This document shows, piece by piece, positions 7,743-16,841 of a stretch of 48,356 nt of DNA (positions are counted from its first letter, which is position 1; every line of letters begins with the position of its first letter). Below the pieces are notes generated by a model. The model did no database searches, was not told the DNA's origin, and saw only the letters and a program-made list of their open reading frames with translations. The translations under genes were made by a program, and so were the position numbers. This DNA is from an uncultured Lachnospiraceae bacterium (GTDB taxonomy: Bacteria > Bacillota > Clostridia > Lachnospirales > Lachnospiraceae): contig CANRGO010000006.1 of NCBI GenBank assembly GCA_947630125.1, positions 1 to 48,356 of the forward strand, in the 5' to 3' direction.

Positions 7743-8591
7743 ATGGAAATGGTAAAGAAACAGGTGGGAATGAACCAATCCCAAAAACTTATGGTATTTG
7801 TACTAACAATGTCCTTGTATGGACTGGCAACACTTTTTACAGAGTTAATCCCCAAATTTCAGGTTGGAATCGTAGAATTTTCAGTTGAGTTCTTTTTGTT
7901 TATCCCATTGATACTTGCTATTTTATTTGATCCATTGTCAGCAGCGCTAGGTGCAGCATTTGGAGAACTGATTTTTAGTGAGATTATGCTTGGTCAATTC
8001 GGAGGACTTGGAGAATTAGAAAAATTTATTACTGTAACAATCGGTGTTTATGTTGCGGGAAGACTTGTACGTAATCCTTTGAATAAAATGATGGTTGGGA
8101 TTGCTGCATTTGTTGGCACAGGTATTCAGCTATTGATGGGAACTGTTGTGGATATTTTGAAGGTTCAATTTGCCATTGAGGATTTTGAGGCAGTTGCAGG
8201 TTTGCCTGAAAGTGTTTATTTTACAGAAGGTTTTGCCTTTTTCAATGATTTACTATTTTCAGGAATCTTATTCTGTTTACTACCCACCTTATTCCTGGTT
8301 CCTAAATTATATGGAAAGATTGAACCTTTAATGGGAATGGAGCCTAGAACAGAAAAATCTGCGTTATCTAATATTTCATGGAAGACATTGCTTGGCTGCT
8401 TAGTTGCATTTGCAATCGCGATTGTTTCTGAAATGTTGGCAGAATCCGGAATGGAGTTATTTTCCTTTGAGGCAGCATGGGCAGAAAGTAAGGGAGCTAT
8501 GGCAATTGCAATGGTGGTTGCAGCTCTAATTGCTTTAATCGTACTGATGTTTTTCAGAAAGACTACGGAAATTAAAGAAGAGGTTCGTTAA
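7743..8591 (+). CDS. ECF transporter S-component-like membrane protein, substrate unknown
   Basis: A 282-residue hydrophobic protein with about seven or eight membrane segments. The N-terminal part resembles an S component (small-residue-rich helices such as SAALGAAFGELIF), but the protein is some 80-100 residues longer than the usual 180-200, with two additional C-terminal helices (CLVAFAIAIVSEML and MAIAMVVAALIALIVLMFF). It opens an operon with a fused ECF ATPase and EcfT, so it is most likely the substrate-binding subunit. GGAGG at 7734-7738 serves the ATG at 7743 (close) or at 7749 (ten bases). I do not recognise the substrate family. Confidence 0.75.
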   Translation: MEMVKKQVGMNQSQKLMVFVLTMSLYGLATLFTELIPKFQVGIVEFSVEFFLFIPLILAILFDPLSAALGAAFGELIFSEIMLGQFGGLGELEKFITVTIGVYVAGRLVRNPLNKMMVGIAAFVGTGIQLLMGTVVDILKVQFAIEDFEAVAGLPESVYFTEGFAFFNDLLFSGILFCLLPTLFLVPKLYGKIEPLMGMEPRTEKSALSNISWKTLLGCLVAFAIAIVSEMLAESGMELFSFEAAWAESKGAMAIAMVVAALIALIVLMFFRKTTEIKEEVR

Positions 8592-8594
8592 GAC

Positions 8595-10301
8595 ATGACT
8601 CAGATTAAAATAGAGAATTTAAGTTATAGCTATCCTGGATCAAAGGATAAGGTGTTAAAGCAAATTCATCTTGAAATAGAAAAAGGAGAATTTATCGCAA
8701 TCGTTGGAAACAATGGTTGTGGGAAATCCACCCTTTGTAAAGTTTTAAATGGACTCATCCCTCATTTTATACCAGGAAATTTTGAAGGTAGTGCTTTGAT
8801 TGATGGACTGGATACAAAAATGGTAGACGTGGGAATTTTATCTAAAGCGGTTGGATACGTTTATCAGGACTTTGAAAATCAGATTGTCCGCCCAACTGTT
8901 TTGGATGATGCTTCTTATGCCTGTCTTAATTATGGAATGGTGGATTATCTGAAAAAGGGAAGAGAAGCACTTTCTATGTGTGGTTTAAATGATAAAGAAG
9001 CAGATTATGTGTTTCAGTTATCTGGAGGACAATTACATCTGCTAGCATTAGCTGGAGCAGTTGCTCTTGGTCCTGATATACTGATTTTAGATGAACCAAT
9101 TGCACAGTTAGATCCTGCCCACGCTATGATTATCTATGAAGTCTTAAAAAAACTCAATCAGGAGTACAACAAAACGATCATTGTCATTGAACATCATACA
9201 GAGTATATCGCAGAATACTGTAGTCATGTTATCCTGATGGATGCAGGGAAAATAAAATGGAAGTTGCCTGTAAAAGAAGCGATGGTTCGTGTTGAAGAAC
9301 TGAAGCGATCCAATATATATCCACCACAGGTTACACAGGCAGCGTTTCGGCTCAAAGAACTTGGTATCTATCCATGGAATAAAAACCTTCCGATAACAGC
9401 AAGAGAAGCGGTGCGTTCCTTTTGTGCGCTTTTGCCAGAGAAGGAAAGGAAAAAAGTCTTTATTACGAAAGAAGAGCAAAATTCCACAGAATGTATTCGC
9501 TTTGAGCAGGTTGAAGTTACGTATCGATCTGTGAAAGGAGAAGCAAAAACTGTTTTTGATAAACTAAATATTAAGATACATGCTGGAGAACATATTGCAT
9601 TAATTGGTACAAATGGAGCTGGAAAATCCACATTTATGAAGCTTTTGACAGGATTGATTAAACCAAAAAGTGGAGCTGTGTATATTCAGGGCCGGGCTAC
9701 ACGCAAATTAAAAACAGAGGATTTAGCAAGGGAAATTGCCTATGTTTACCAAAATCCGGAAGAAATGTTTATCAAGGATTCTATTCGAAATGATATTGCT
9801 TATGCGATGCAAGTTCGAAATGTTGAACAGTGGGAAAGAAAAACGGAAGAATTGCTAGAAAAGTTTCATTTAACATCTCTCGCAGAACGTGATGGGCGCC
9901 TTTTGAGTGGGGGACAGATGAGACGAGCATCTTTAGCAATTGGAATCGCTTTAAATCCATCCATCCTACTTTTGGATGAACCAACTGCAAATCTTGACAT
10001 AGCAACAAGAAAAGAGATTATGCGAACGCTGACAGAGATGAAAGAAGTGACGGATACAGTCTTGATTGCAACCCATGATATGCAATTGGTTAGTGAATGG
10101 GCAGATCGCATTATCGTTCTTTCAAATGGTAAAGTTGTAGCTGATGGAAGTCGGGAGAGTATTTTTTCGGATGAAATGTTATTGAAAAAAACAGGTATAC
10201 AGCCACCAGAAATTTATCAGGTTGCAAAGCAGATGAATCAGAGTTTGGAATGTTTTAATTTAGAAGAATTTTATGACTTGTTTTTAGAAGAAGTAGTTTA
10301 G
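8595..10301 (+). CDS. ECF transporter ATPase, two ABC domains fused
   Basis: This 568-residue protein joins two complete ABC ATPase domains. The first has Walker A GNNGCGKST, signature LSGGQ and Walker B ILILDEP; the second has GTNGAGKST, LSGGQ and ILLLDEPTANLD. Both have Q-loops (YVYQDFENQ, YVYQNPEEM) typical of ECF/cobalt-type ATPases, and H-loop histidines (IEHH, ATHD). It replaces the separate EcfA and EcfA' subunits. It starts three bases after the S-component gene, with GAGG upstream. The cell also has the unfused EcfA1-EcfA2 pair at 38277, so this is a dedicated system. Confidence 0.93.
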   Translation: MTQIKIENLSYSYPGSKDKVLKQIHLEIEKGEFIAIVGNNGCGKSTLCKVLNGLIPHFIPGNFEGSALIDGLDTKMVDVGILSKAVGYVYQDFENQIVRPTVLDDASYACLNYGMVDYLKKGREALSMCGLNDKEADYVFQLSGGQLHLLALAGAVALGPDILILDEPIAQLDPAHAMIIYEVLKKLNQEYNKTIIVIEHHTEYIAEYCSHVILMDAGKIKWKLPVKEAMVRVEELKRSNIYPPQVTQAAFRLKELGIYPWNKNLPITAREAVRSFCALLPEKERKKVFITKEEQNSTECIRFEQVEVTYRSVKGEAKTVFDKLNIKIHAGEHIALIGTNGAGKSTFMKLLTGLIKPKSGAVYIQGRATRKLKTEDLAREIAYVYQNPEEMFIKDSIRNDIAYAMQVRNVEQWERKTEELLEKFHLTSLAERDGRLLSGGQMRRASLAIGIALNPSILLLDEPTANLDIATRKEIMRTLTEMKEVTDTVLIATHDMQLVSEWADRIIVLSNGKVVADGSRESIFSDEMLLKKTGIQPPEIYQVAKQMNQSLECFNLEEFYDLFLEEVV

Positions 10302-10313
10302 GGGGAAGAGTAG

Positions 10314-11150
10314 ATGGAAAAGTTTATGAATAAACTATCAGAAAGTATCTTGGATAAGTTTTCTATGGATTTTTTAAGAAATCAGGTTTTGAAAAATGCA
10401 TATGGAAATGATGATACAATGATTGCAAAAATGGACCCAAGAATACTTTTGGTCTGGTACTTATACTTTGCCCTTGTTCCATGGTTTTCTGATGATGTTG
10501 TATTCCTAATCGGATGCTTCCTTCTTGTAGCGGTGACAACTATATTGGCAAAAGTTGCTGGATTAGTATTGTGTTTATTTATTTTAGGCGTTTTTTCCCA
10601 AACGGGATATCTGTTTCTTGTAACCTTTCTCTTTGGAGGTGATGGAAGTTCTGTTTTTCCCTTGCTGGTTTTAACTGTTAAAGTGGCAACCGTTTCCTTG
10701 GCATCCATCACAGTTTTTTCTGGTTTGGACCCGGATCGTTTATCCAATGGGTTAATGTGGTTCGGTTGTCCTGAGCGTTTATCTTTTTCCATCGCTTATG
10801 CATACCGAATATTGCCCATGCTTATGGAAGAATTTCAGAATGTGTTGCTTTCTTTTCGACTACGTGGGAATCCACCCAAACAAACAGGTGTCATTTCCAA
10901 AATAAAATACTTGGCATATCAGATACAGGTTTTGATTCATTCTTTTTATCCATTGATGCTTAATACAGCAAAACGCTCCAGAACAACAGTGGAAGCCTTA
11001 GAAATAAAAGGCTATCGTTATGCTGCGAATAATAAGATCATTAAAAAAATGAAACTTGCACAGTTAAAAGTACAGGTTGACGATTTGTTGTTCCTGGTAC
11101 TTTCTTTTTTATGGGTTAGTATTGTAGTTTTGATATCTACATTAATATAG
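10314..11150 (+). CDS. ECF transporter transmembrane component (EcfT/CbiQ family)
   Basis: A 278-residue integral membrane protein with the N-terminal DPR motif (KMDPRILL) and the two coupling motifs that dock onto ATPase grooves, FRLRGNPPK and LEIKGYRYA, the second deviating from the usual ARG. It couples the fused ATPase to the S-component-like protein. GGGGGAAGAG upstream gives the ribosome site. It is 12 bases from the ATPase gene and 15 from the phosphoesterase gene, so one transcript is likely. Confidence 0.9.
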   Translation: MEKFMNKLSESILDKFSMDFLRNQVLKNAYGNDDTMIAKMDPRILLVWYLYFALVPWFSDDVVFLIGCFLLVAVTTILAKVAGLVLCLFILGVFSQTGYLFLVTFLFGGDGSSVFPLLVLTVKVATVSLASITVFSGLDPDRLSNGLMWFGCPERLSFSIAYAYRILPMLMEEFQNVLLSFRLRGNPPKQTGVISKIKYLAYQIQVLIHSFYPLMLNTAKRSRTTVEALEIKGYRYAANNKIIKKMKLAQLKVQVDDLLFLVLSFLWVSIVVLISTLI

Positions 11151-11165
11151 AGAAATGAGGTTATT

Positions 11166-11969
11166 ATGATGATTATTGATTTTCACACACATGGTAAGTT
11201 GGCAAAAAAATTGCCTTTTAGTAAAGAATATACACACTGGCTTTTCTCAGAAGCCAAAGAAGCGGGACTGGATGCGCTTTGCTTGACGGAACATTTTAAT
11301 ACCAGCGGATTTGAAGAGGTGTATCAATATATTTATGAAAATTCTGTTCCGGATGGGGACAGTTTATTATTTGATGGATTGCGAATTTTTCCAGGAATGG
11401 AAACAGATGTAGAAGAAGGGGGACATATTCTTTGTATTGGTTCCATGGAGGCTATTTTAAGCTTAAACAGAGAACTAGAGCCTTACAAAGAGAAGGGGAA
11501 ATTCTTAAAGTTTGAAGAACTTATGAATCTTTTCGAACGCTATCCGGTAATCGTAGGAGGTGCACATCCTTTTCGTGAGGGAAGTCATATTCCAGAATTT
11601 CCAAGAGAGCAGCTGGAACGCTTTCATTTTTTTGATTTGAATGGAAAAGATGTTGCAGAGCAGGAAGAAAAAACAAAAAGTTTGACCTTTCAGTTTGGAA
11701 AGGATTTAAATCGGAAAATTGTAGGTGGTAGTGACACGCATCAGGCAGTCCAATATGGTTGTATGAGCAATTTATTTAAAAAGGAATGTAGGACTGTGGA
11801 AGAACTTTACCAGGAAATGATAGCGGATCAATATGAAATTGTTATTTCCCCAAATGGACCTCATATGGTAAAATCAGCAGGTATTCTAAAAAAAGCATTA
11901 AAAGAAATTCATTTTCTGGGTGGAGATTATGTTTCTTTGTTAAAAGGAGTTGTTACACATGATTTTTGA
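11166..11969 (+). CDS. PHP-domain metal-dependent phosphoesterase
   Basis: This 267-residue protein has the ordered metal-binding motifs of the PHP superfamily: DFHTHG at the N-terminus, LTEHF, GMETDVEEGGH, GGAHPFR and GGSDTHQA. All expected metal ligands appear present, so it should be an active tri-metal phosphoesterase. PHP proteins hydrolyse histidinol phosphate, nucleotide 3'-5' bonds or other small phosphates; the target here is unknown. The start at 11166 or 11169 both follow TGAGG; 11169 has the better spacing. Its position between EcfT and an SIS regulator suggests that it processes the imported compound or its phosphorylated form. Confidence 0.85.
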   Translation: MMIIDFHTHGKLAKKLPFSKEYTHWLFSEAKEAGLDALCLTEHFNTSGFEEVYQYIYENSVPDGDSLLFDGLRIFPGMETDVEEGGHILCIGSMEAILSLNRELEPYKEKGKFLKFEELMNLFERYPVIVGGAHPFREGSHIPEFPREQLERFHFFDLNGKDVAEQEEKTKSLTFQFGKDLNRKIVGGSDTHQAVQYGCMSNLFKKECRTVEELYQEMIADQYEIVISPNGPHMVKSAGILKKALKEIHFLGGDYVSLLKGVVTHDF

Positions 11970-12792
11970 TGTAAGTAAGGATGCTTTATCGCTAACGAAA
12001 ACAGAACAGAGAATTCAGGAATATATGGAGTTGAATAAAGAGGAAGTTTTATTTCTTTCGATTGGTCAACTTGCAAAAAAATTAGAGGTATCGGAAGCTA
12101 CCATATCCAGATTTGCAAAACATGTTGGGTATACAGATTACAAAAGTCTGAAGCAAAAAATTATGGAGCAACAACGATTAGAGGGACCTGCTTTAAAGCT
12201 GGTAGGTTCTCTTGCCAGTGAACATGGATTTCAACTTCAGGATTATTTTTTAAAACAACAGACTTATCTTCAAAAAACTCTAGAATTTCTTTCTTTGGAT
12301 TCATTTGCAGAGGGGGTAAATTCTGTTTTGAATGCTGAGCGAATCTACATTCATGGTAAAAATGCATCGAAGACTTTAAGTGAGTTATTGTTTTACAGAC
12401 TTCGTAGAATTGGACTTCCAGTTGTTTTGTTGCCTACCGGGGGAAATGAAATATTAGAAGGACTTGCCCATATAACAGAGAGAGATTTGGTGATTATGTT
12501 TTCTTTTTCTAAAAATTCTTATGAAGGAAATTTGATTTTAGATTTGAAGAAGAAACTTTGTTTTCGTGTTATTGGATTTACAGGGCGTATTTATGGAGAA
12601 GTGGAGGATAAGGATTATATTCCTTTGTATGTATATCGAGGAGAAGACAAAGAATATCATTCAATGACAACAGCAGTAACGCTGGTGGATAGCTTTATTC
12701 TTGCTATTTCAGAGAAACTGGATGGAAAGGGTTTGCAAAAATTAAAGCACCTTCATGAATTGAAGATGCTTTACGGTCAGAATCGATTATAG
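11959..12792 (+). CDS. RpiR/MurR-family regulator with SIS domain
   Basis: A 277-residue regulator with an N-terminal helix-turn-helix (LSIGQLAKKLEVSEATISRFAKHVGYTDYKSLK) and a C-terminal SIS domain that normally binds a phosphosugar (IYIHGKNASKTLSELLFYRLRR is split here: IYIHGKNASK ... MFSFSKNSYEG). AAGGAG at 11944-11949 with a 9-base gap supports ATG 11959, inside the end of the PHP gene (11-base overlap), so the two are coupled. It is the likely regulator of this operon, and its ligand may be the phosphorylated substrate or PHP product. Its stop overlaps the stop of ktrA on the other strand. Confidence 0.9.
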   Translation: MIFDVSKDALSLTKTEQRIQEYMELNKEEVLFLSIGQLAKKLEVSEATISRFAKHVGYTDYKSLKQKIMEQQRLEGPALKLVGSLASEHGFQLQDYFLKQQTYLQKTLEFLSLDSFAEGVNSVLNAERIYIHGKNASKTLSELLFYRLRRIGLPVVLLPTGGNEILEGLAHITERDLVIMFSFSKNSYEGNLILDLKKKLCFRVIGFTGRIYGEVEDKDYIPLYVYRGEDKEYHSMTTAVTLVDSFILAISEKLDGKGLQKLKHLHELKMLYGQNRL

Positions 12793-13458
12793 GTTTTCAC
12801 GCTTTTTGATTTCCTGAAGGTTATTCAGATATTCATTTTGTCCGATAAAAATCATGACATCATCTGCTTCAATTGGTTCGTTTGCATCAGGTGTTACATT
12901 GATCTCATCATAGCGCTTAATTGCGATTACATTTACTTTATATCTGGCGCGCAGATTTAATTCTTTTAAGCTTTTTCCGATCCAGTCTTTTAAGGGGTCA
13001 CATTCAATTAAACTGAAGGTTGAAGATAACTCGACTGCATCAAAGAAATTTCCCATAATTAGATTGTTGGCGATTCTGACACCGGTTTCCTTTTCGGGGA
13101 AAACTACCATGTCTGCGCCAACTTTTTTTAATATTTTGGCTTGAATTTCACTTTGCGCTTTTGCCAGAATATAAGGAATTCCAAGTTCTTTCACCAGGAT
13201 TGTGGTCATAACTGATGCTTCTAAATCTTCACCGATTGCAACAACAGCACCATCGAAATTTTTAATACCAAGGGTTTTTAAAGTGTCTCCATCGGTAATG
13301 TGGGCACGAACTGCATGGGTTACAAAGGGTGCAATCTCATTAATCTTATCTTCGTTATCATCTACAACCAAAACTTCACAACCACTTTCGGCAAGTGTAA
13401 TCGCAACACTGGTACCAAAACGGCCTAATCCAAATACAACAAATTCTTTATTTTGCAT
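12787..13458 (-). CDS. ktrA: Potassium uptake regulatory subunit KtrA (RCK)
   Basis: A 223-residue cytoplasmic ring protein with an N-terminal Rossmann fold (VVFGLGRFG, Gly10-Gly15; VVDD ends strand two) that binds ATP/ADP or NAD(H), and a C-terminal TrkA_C domain (about 140-223). It gates KtrB. The start at 13458 is chosen because AGGAG lies four bases upstream and the family begins at this point; a longer frame to 13482 would run into ktrB. It lies 13 bases after ktrB. Confidence 0.93.
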   Translation of the reverse strand: MQNKEFVVFGLGRFGTSVAITLAESGCEVLVVDDNEDKINEIAPFVTHAVRAHITDGDTLKTLGIKNFDGAVVAIGEDLEASVMTTILVKELGIPYILAKAQSEIQAKILKKVGADMVVFPEKETGVRIANNLIMGNFFDAVELSSTFSLIECDPLKDWIGKSLKELNLRARYKVNVIAIKRYDEINVTPDANEPIEADDVMIFIGQNEYLNNLQEIKKRENL

Positions 13459-13471
13459 AATACTCCTTTTT

Positions 13472-14845
13472 TTAGCCAACAATTACCTTCGAGGAAGGCA
13501 TTTGAATACGACAAGTTTTATTTTTATTTATATTTAGTGCAAGTGCCATGGAAATTGGCCCAATACGACCCAGATACATGGTGATAATAATTATTATTTT
13601 ACCTGCTGTATTTAATTCGGAGGTAAGACCTCTGGATAAACCAACGGTAGCAAGGGCAGAAGTTGATTCGAAGAGTAAATTCAACAAATCCTTTTCCATC
13701 GCGATGGAAAGGCTAATAGTTGAAACCATTAAGGTGGTAAAACTAAATAAGAAAACAGCAAGAGCTTTTCGAACGTAAGCATCCAGAATTTTTCTCTCAA
13801 AGACCTCAATATCTGTTTTGCTTCGGATACTGGAAATAGCTCCCAGCAATAGGATTGCTATGGTAACTGTCTTAATACCACCAGCAGTACCGGAAGGGGA
13901 ACCGCCGATAAACATAAAGATAATCCCGATTAAAGAAGTACTAACGGTTAGGCTTTCTTGAGGTAAGGTAGCATATCCAGCTGTTCTGAAGGTTACAGAC
14001 TGGAAGAAAGAAGCCATAATTTTATCAAATAGTGAAAAATTACCAATCGTACCAGGATTACTAAACTCGTTTAAAAAAAACATAATTGCACCACTAAAAA
14101 TCAAAAATAATGTCATGGTGATGGCAATTTTTGAATGAAGATCAAATTTTTGAAAAAGTTCTCTAGGTGATAACTTTCCTTTTCCAGTCAAGTGGAGTTT
14201 ATGAAGAACATCCCACCAAACTGGGAAACCGATACCTCCTGAAATAATAAGTCCCATGGTTACCAGATTGACCAAAACATTTGAATGATATTTTACATAA
14301 CTTGCATTTCCGATCAAATCAAAACCAGCATTACAAAAGGAAGAAATACTGTGGAAAACAGAATACCAGATTCCTCTTGGGATTCCGTATTCAGGTACAA
14401 ACTGAAACATGTAAATAAAAGCGCCCACTCCTTCAACGATAAACGTACCTTTTAAAATACGAATGGTTAGTTTTACAAGTCCATTCAAATTCTCCAGATT
14501 ATAAGATTCCTGTATAAGCAACCTGTTCTGTAAGGTGATACGTTTGCCCAGAATTAGGAGAATGGAGGTTGCGAAGGTTACCACACCTAGACCTCCAAAT
14601 TGAATCAGAATAATAATTACTATCTGACCAAATAAGTTCCAGTGATCTACGGTTACAAGGGTTGTTAGCCCGGTCACACAGACTGCTGAAGTAGAAGTAA
14701 ACAGGGCATCAACAAAGGAAGTAAATTCTCCAGAGTTGGAAGAGATTGGTAGGGTTAACAGAGTTGCGCCTAGAAGAATCGCAATCAGGAAACCACCAAC
14801 AATCATTTGTGTTGTAGTTAATTTGTGTTCTTTAAAAAATGCCAT
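13472..14845 (-). CDS. ktrB: Potassium uptake membrane subunit KtrB
   Basis: A 457-residue Trk/Ktr/HKT transporter with four pore-loop repeats, each with the filter glycine: SAVCVTGL, SSFCNAGF, TFRTAGYAT and SALATVGLS. It carries K+ (Na+-dependent in several relatives) inward. GAGG lies six bases before the ATG. It forms an operon with ktrA and is transcribed from a promoter at 14890-14918 facing away from the ABC-F gene. Confidence 0.95.
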   Translation of the reverse strand: MAFFKEHKLTTTQMIVGGFLIAILLGATLLTLPISSNSGEFTSFVDALFTSTSAVCVTGLTTLVTVDHWNLFGQIVIIILIQFGGLGVVTFATSILLILGKRITLQNRLLIQESYNLENLNGLVKLTIRILKGTFIVEGVGAFIYMFQFVPEYGIPRGIWYSVFHSISSFCNAGFDLIGNASYVKYHSNVLVNLVTMGLIISGGIGFPVWWDVLHKLHLTGKGKLSPRELFQKFDLHSKIAITMTLFLIFSGAIMFFLNEFSNPGTIGNFSLFDKIMASFFQSVTFRTAGYATLPQESLTVSTSLIGIIFMFIGGSPSGTAGGIKTVTIAILLLGAISSIRSKTDIEVFERKILDAYVRKALAVFLFSFTTLMVSTISLSIAMEKDLLNLLFESTSALATVGLSRGLTSELNTAGKIIIIITMYLGRIGPISMALALNINKNKTCRIQMPSSKVIVG

Positions 14846-14889
14846 ACGTTACCTCTTTGGGAATATTTATTTTTTGCATTCCTAGACCC

Positions 14890-14918
14890 ATTCTATTACT
14901 TTTGTTACTTCTTTTCAA
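14890..14918 (-). promoter_or_regulatory. Promoter of ktrBA
   Basis: On the minus strand TTGAAA (14918-14913) and TAGAAT (14895-14890) are exactly 17 bp apart, 45 bases before ktrB. No ydaO/yuaA-type c-di-AMP riboswitch fits into this short leader. Confidence 0.65.
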
Positions 14919-14932
14919 GAGCAATCTATTTC

Positions 14933-14960
14933 TTGTTTTTTTCTGATTCCATGTTATGAT
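14933..14960 (+). promoter_or_regulatory. Promoter of the ABC-F gene
   Basis: TTGTTT (14933-14938) and TATGAT (14955-14960) are 16 bp apart, and the start codon follows 30 bases later. The leader is too short for the attenuators found before many resistance ABC-F genes. Confidence 0.5.
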
Positions 14961-14990
14961 AACTATAGAAAAAAAGTTAGGAGAATCACC

Positions 14991-16820
14991 TTGAATTTAT
15001 TAACATTAGATACGATTACAAAGGCATATACAGATAGACCCTTATTTCATCAAGCCTCATTTTATCTGCAAGAAGGAGAAAAAGTAGGCGTTGTAGGAAT
15101 CAATGGTACGGGTAAGAGTACCCTTTTAAAAATAATGGCAGGTTTAGAAGAACCAGATTCTGGAGAGGTTATTCGGGCAAATCATATAGTCATTCGATAT
15201 TTGCCACAAGCCCCTGAGTTTCAAGCTGAAGATACAGTTCTTGAAGCAGCGCTTCGAGATAACTGTAATAAACTAAATGAGTGGACCATAGAGAATGATG
15301 CAAAAACAATGCTGACAAAATTAAACATTACGAATTTTGAACAGAAGGTTCAGGAATTAAGTGGAGGACAACGAAAGCGAATTGCTTTGGTTTCGGCACT
15401 TCTTTCTCCGGCGGATATCCTTATACTAGATGAGCCGACTAATCATTTGGATCATGAGATGAATGACTGGTTGGAGGACTTTTTAAAGAAATGGAAAAAA
15501 ACATTGGTTATGGTAACCCATGATCGATACTTTTTAGAATCTGTAACAAATTGTATTTTGGAAATTGATAAAGGTAGTATGTATAAATACCAAACCAATT
15601 ATTCGGGATTTGTACAGTTAAAAGCAGAGCGGGCAGACATGGAACAGGCTTCTGAACGAAAAAGAAAATCAATTTTAAAAGTTGAGTTAGAGTGGATGAT
15701 GCGAGGCGCAAGAGCCAGATCAACCAAATCCAAGTCTAGAATTGAGCGCTTCGAAACCTTGAGTAGTCAGGCGGGTCCACAAGCAGATCAAAAAGTGCAG
15801 TTATCTTCGGTTTCATCAAGACTAGGTAGAACCACAGTGGAGTTACAGCATATTTTTAAAGCTTATGGAGACAAGGTGCTGATCAAAGATTTTTCTTATA
15901 TTTTCCTAAAAAATGATCGAATCGGGTTTGTTGGCGAAAATGGAAGTGGGAAGACAACGCTGATGAAAATTATTTCAGGTAGACTAGAGCCTGATCAAGG
16001 TGAGCGTGTGATTGGACCTACTGTTAAAATTGGTTATTATACCCAGGAAATTTTGGAAAAAGAAGAAAAGCAGGATGCAGTAGAGTATATGAATCCCTCC
16101 ATTCGAGTGATTGATTATATCAAGGATATTGCTGAGTATGTACAGACAGAAGATGGCAGTATTTCTGCCTCACAGATGTTGGAACGGTTTTTATTTCCCC
16201 CTGACCAGCAATATAGTCCCATCGGCAAATTGTCAGGTGGTGAGAAACGAAGACTGAATCTGTTAAAAGTATTGGTGGAAGCTCCCAATGTTCTGGTTCT
16301 CGATGAACCTACCAATGATTTGGATATTACTACGTTGACAATTCTGGAAGATTATTTGGATCATTTTCAAGGGATTGTTATTGTGGTTTCTCATGATCGC
16401 TACTTTTTGGATCGAACTGTAAATCGAATTTTTTCCTTTGAAGAAGATGGCTTTATTAAACAATACGAAGGTGGTTATTCGGATTATCATGTAAAAAGGC
16501 AACAAGAAGATCCAGAGAAGAAAATTACAACTTCTGAAAAAGAAAAACCAGCAAAAATAGAAACAAAGGAACGTGAAAAGAAACTGAAATTTACCTATCA
16601 AGAGCAAAAAGAGTTTGATACCATCGTTGCGGACATGCAAAGTATGGAGGAGAAGAAGAGTAGGCTGGAAGAGGAAATGAATTTATACGCAAGGGATTTT
16701 GTGAAATTGGCTGCCTTAACTAAGGAAAAAGAGGAATTGGAAGAACTATTAGAGGAAAAGCTTCTTCGTTGGATGTATTTGGAGGAGCTTTCTGAAAAAA
16801 TTAAGGATCAAAATTCATAA
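14991..16820 (+). CDS. ABC-F family ATPase (Uup/YdiF-like)
   Basis: A 609-residue soluble protein with two ABC domains (Walker A GINGTGKST and GENGSGKTT; signatures LSGGQRKR and LSGGEKRR; Walker B ILILDEPTNHLD and VLVLDEPTNDLD), an interdomain linker rich in basic residues, and a C-terminal coiled coil (about 545-609). ABC-F proteins act on the ribosome E site rather than in membranes. The C-terminal coiled coil points to Uup/YdiF-like housekeeping members rather than antibiotic resistance. TTG start, with AGGAG seven bases upstream. Confidence 0.9.
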   Translation: MNLLTLDTITKAYTDRPLFHQASFYLQEGEKVGVVGINGTGKSTLLKIMAGLEEPDSGEVIRANHIVIRYLPQAPEFQAEDTVLEAALRDNCNKLNEWTIENDAKTMLTKLNITNFEQKVQELSGGQRKRIALVSALLSPADILILDEPTNHLDHEMNDWLEDFLKKWKKTLVMVTHDRYFLESVTNCILEIDKGSMYKYQTNYSGFVQLKAERADMEQASERKRKSILKVELEWMMRGARARSTKSKSRIERFETLSSQAGPQADQKVQLSSVSSRLGRTTVELQHIFKAYGDKVLIKDFSYIFLKNDRIGFVGENGSGKTTLMKIISGRLEPDQGERVIGPTVKIGYYTQEILEKEEKQDAVEYMNPSIRVIDYIKDIAEYVQTEDGSISASQMLERFLFPPDQQYSPIGKLSGGEKRRLNLLKVLVEAPNVLVLDEPTNDLDITTLTILEDYLDHFQGIVIVVSHDRYFLDRTVNRIFSFEEDGFIKQYEGGYSDYHVKRQQEDPEKKITTSEKEKPAKIETKEREKKLKFTYQEQKEFDTIVADMQSMEEKKSRLEEEMNLYARDFVKLAALTKEKEELEELLEEKLLRWMYLEELSEKIKDQNS

Positions 16821-16841
16821 AAGGTATGTTAGGGGAATTTC

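Noticed and set aside
7652-7888. An open frame of 78 codons before and over the start of the S-component gene
   Set aside because: It includes the promoter and ribosome-binding region, overlaps the real gene in another frame, and its composition is not protein-like.
9144-9479. A 111-codon minus-strand frame within the fused ECF ATPase
   Set aside because: Antisense shadow; Phe/Cys-rich composition and no start signal.
10382-10792. A 136-codon minus-strand frame inside the ecfT gene
   Set aside because: Antisense frame with no ribosome site and lysine/threonine-rich composition expected of an antisense reading of a membrane protein.
14846-14889. A c-di-AMP riboswitch before ktrB
   Set aside because: The leader from the promoter to the start codon is only about 40 bases, far too short.
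14991-16820. The ABC-F gene as an antibiotic resistance determinant
   Set aside because: No attenuation leader is present and the C-terminal coiled coil fits the Uup/YdiF group; without comparison a resistance claim is not supported.
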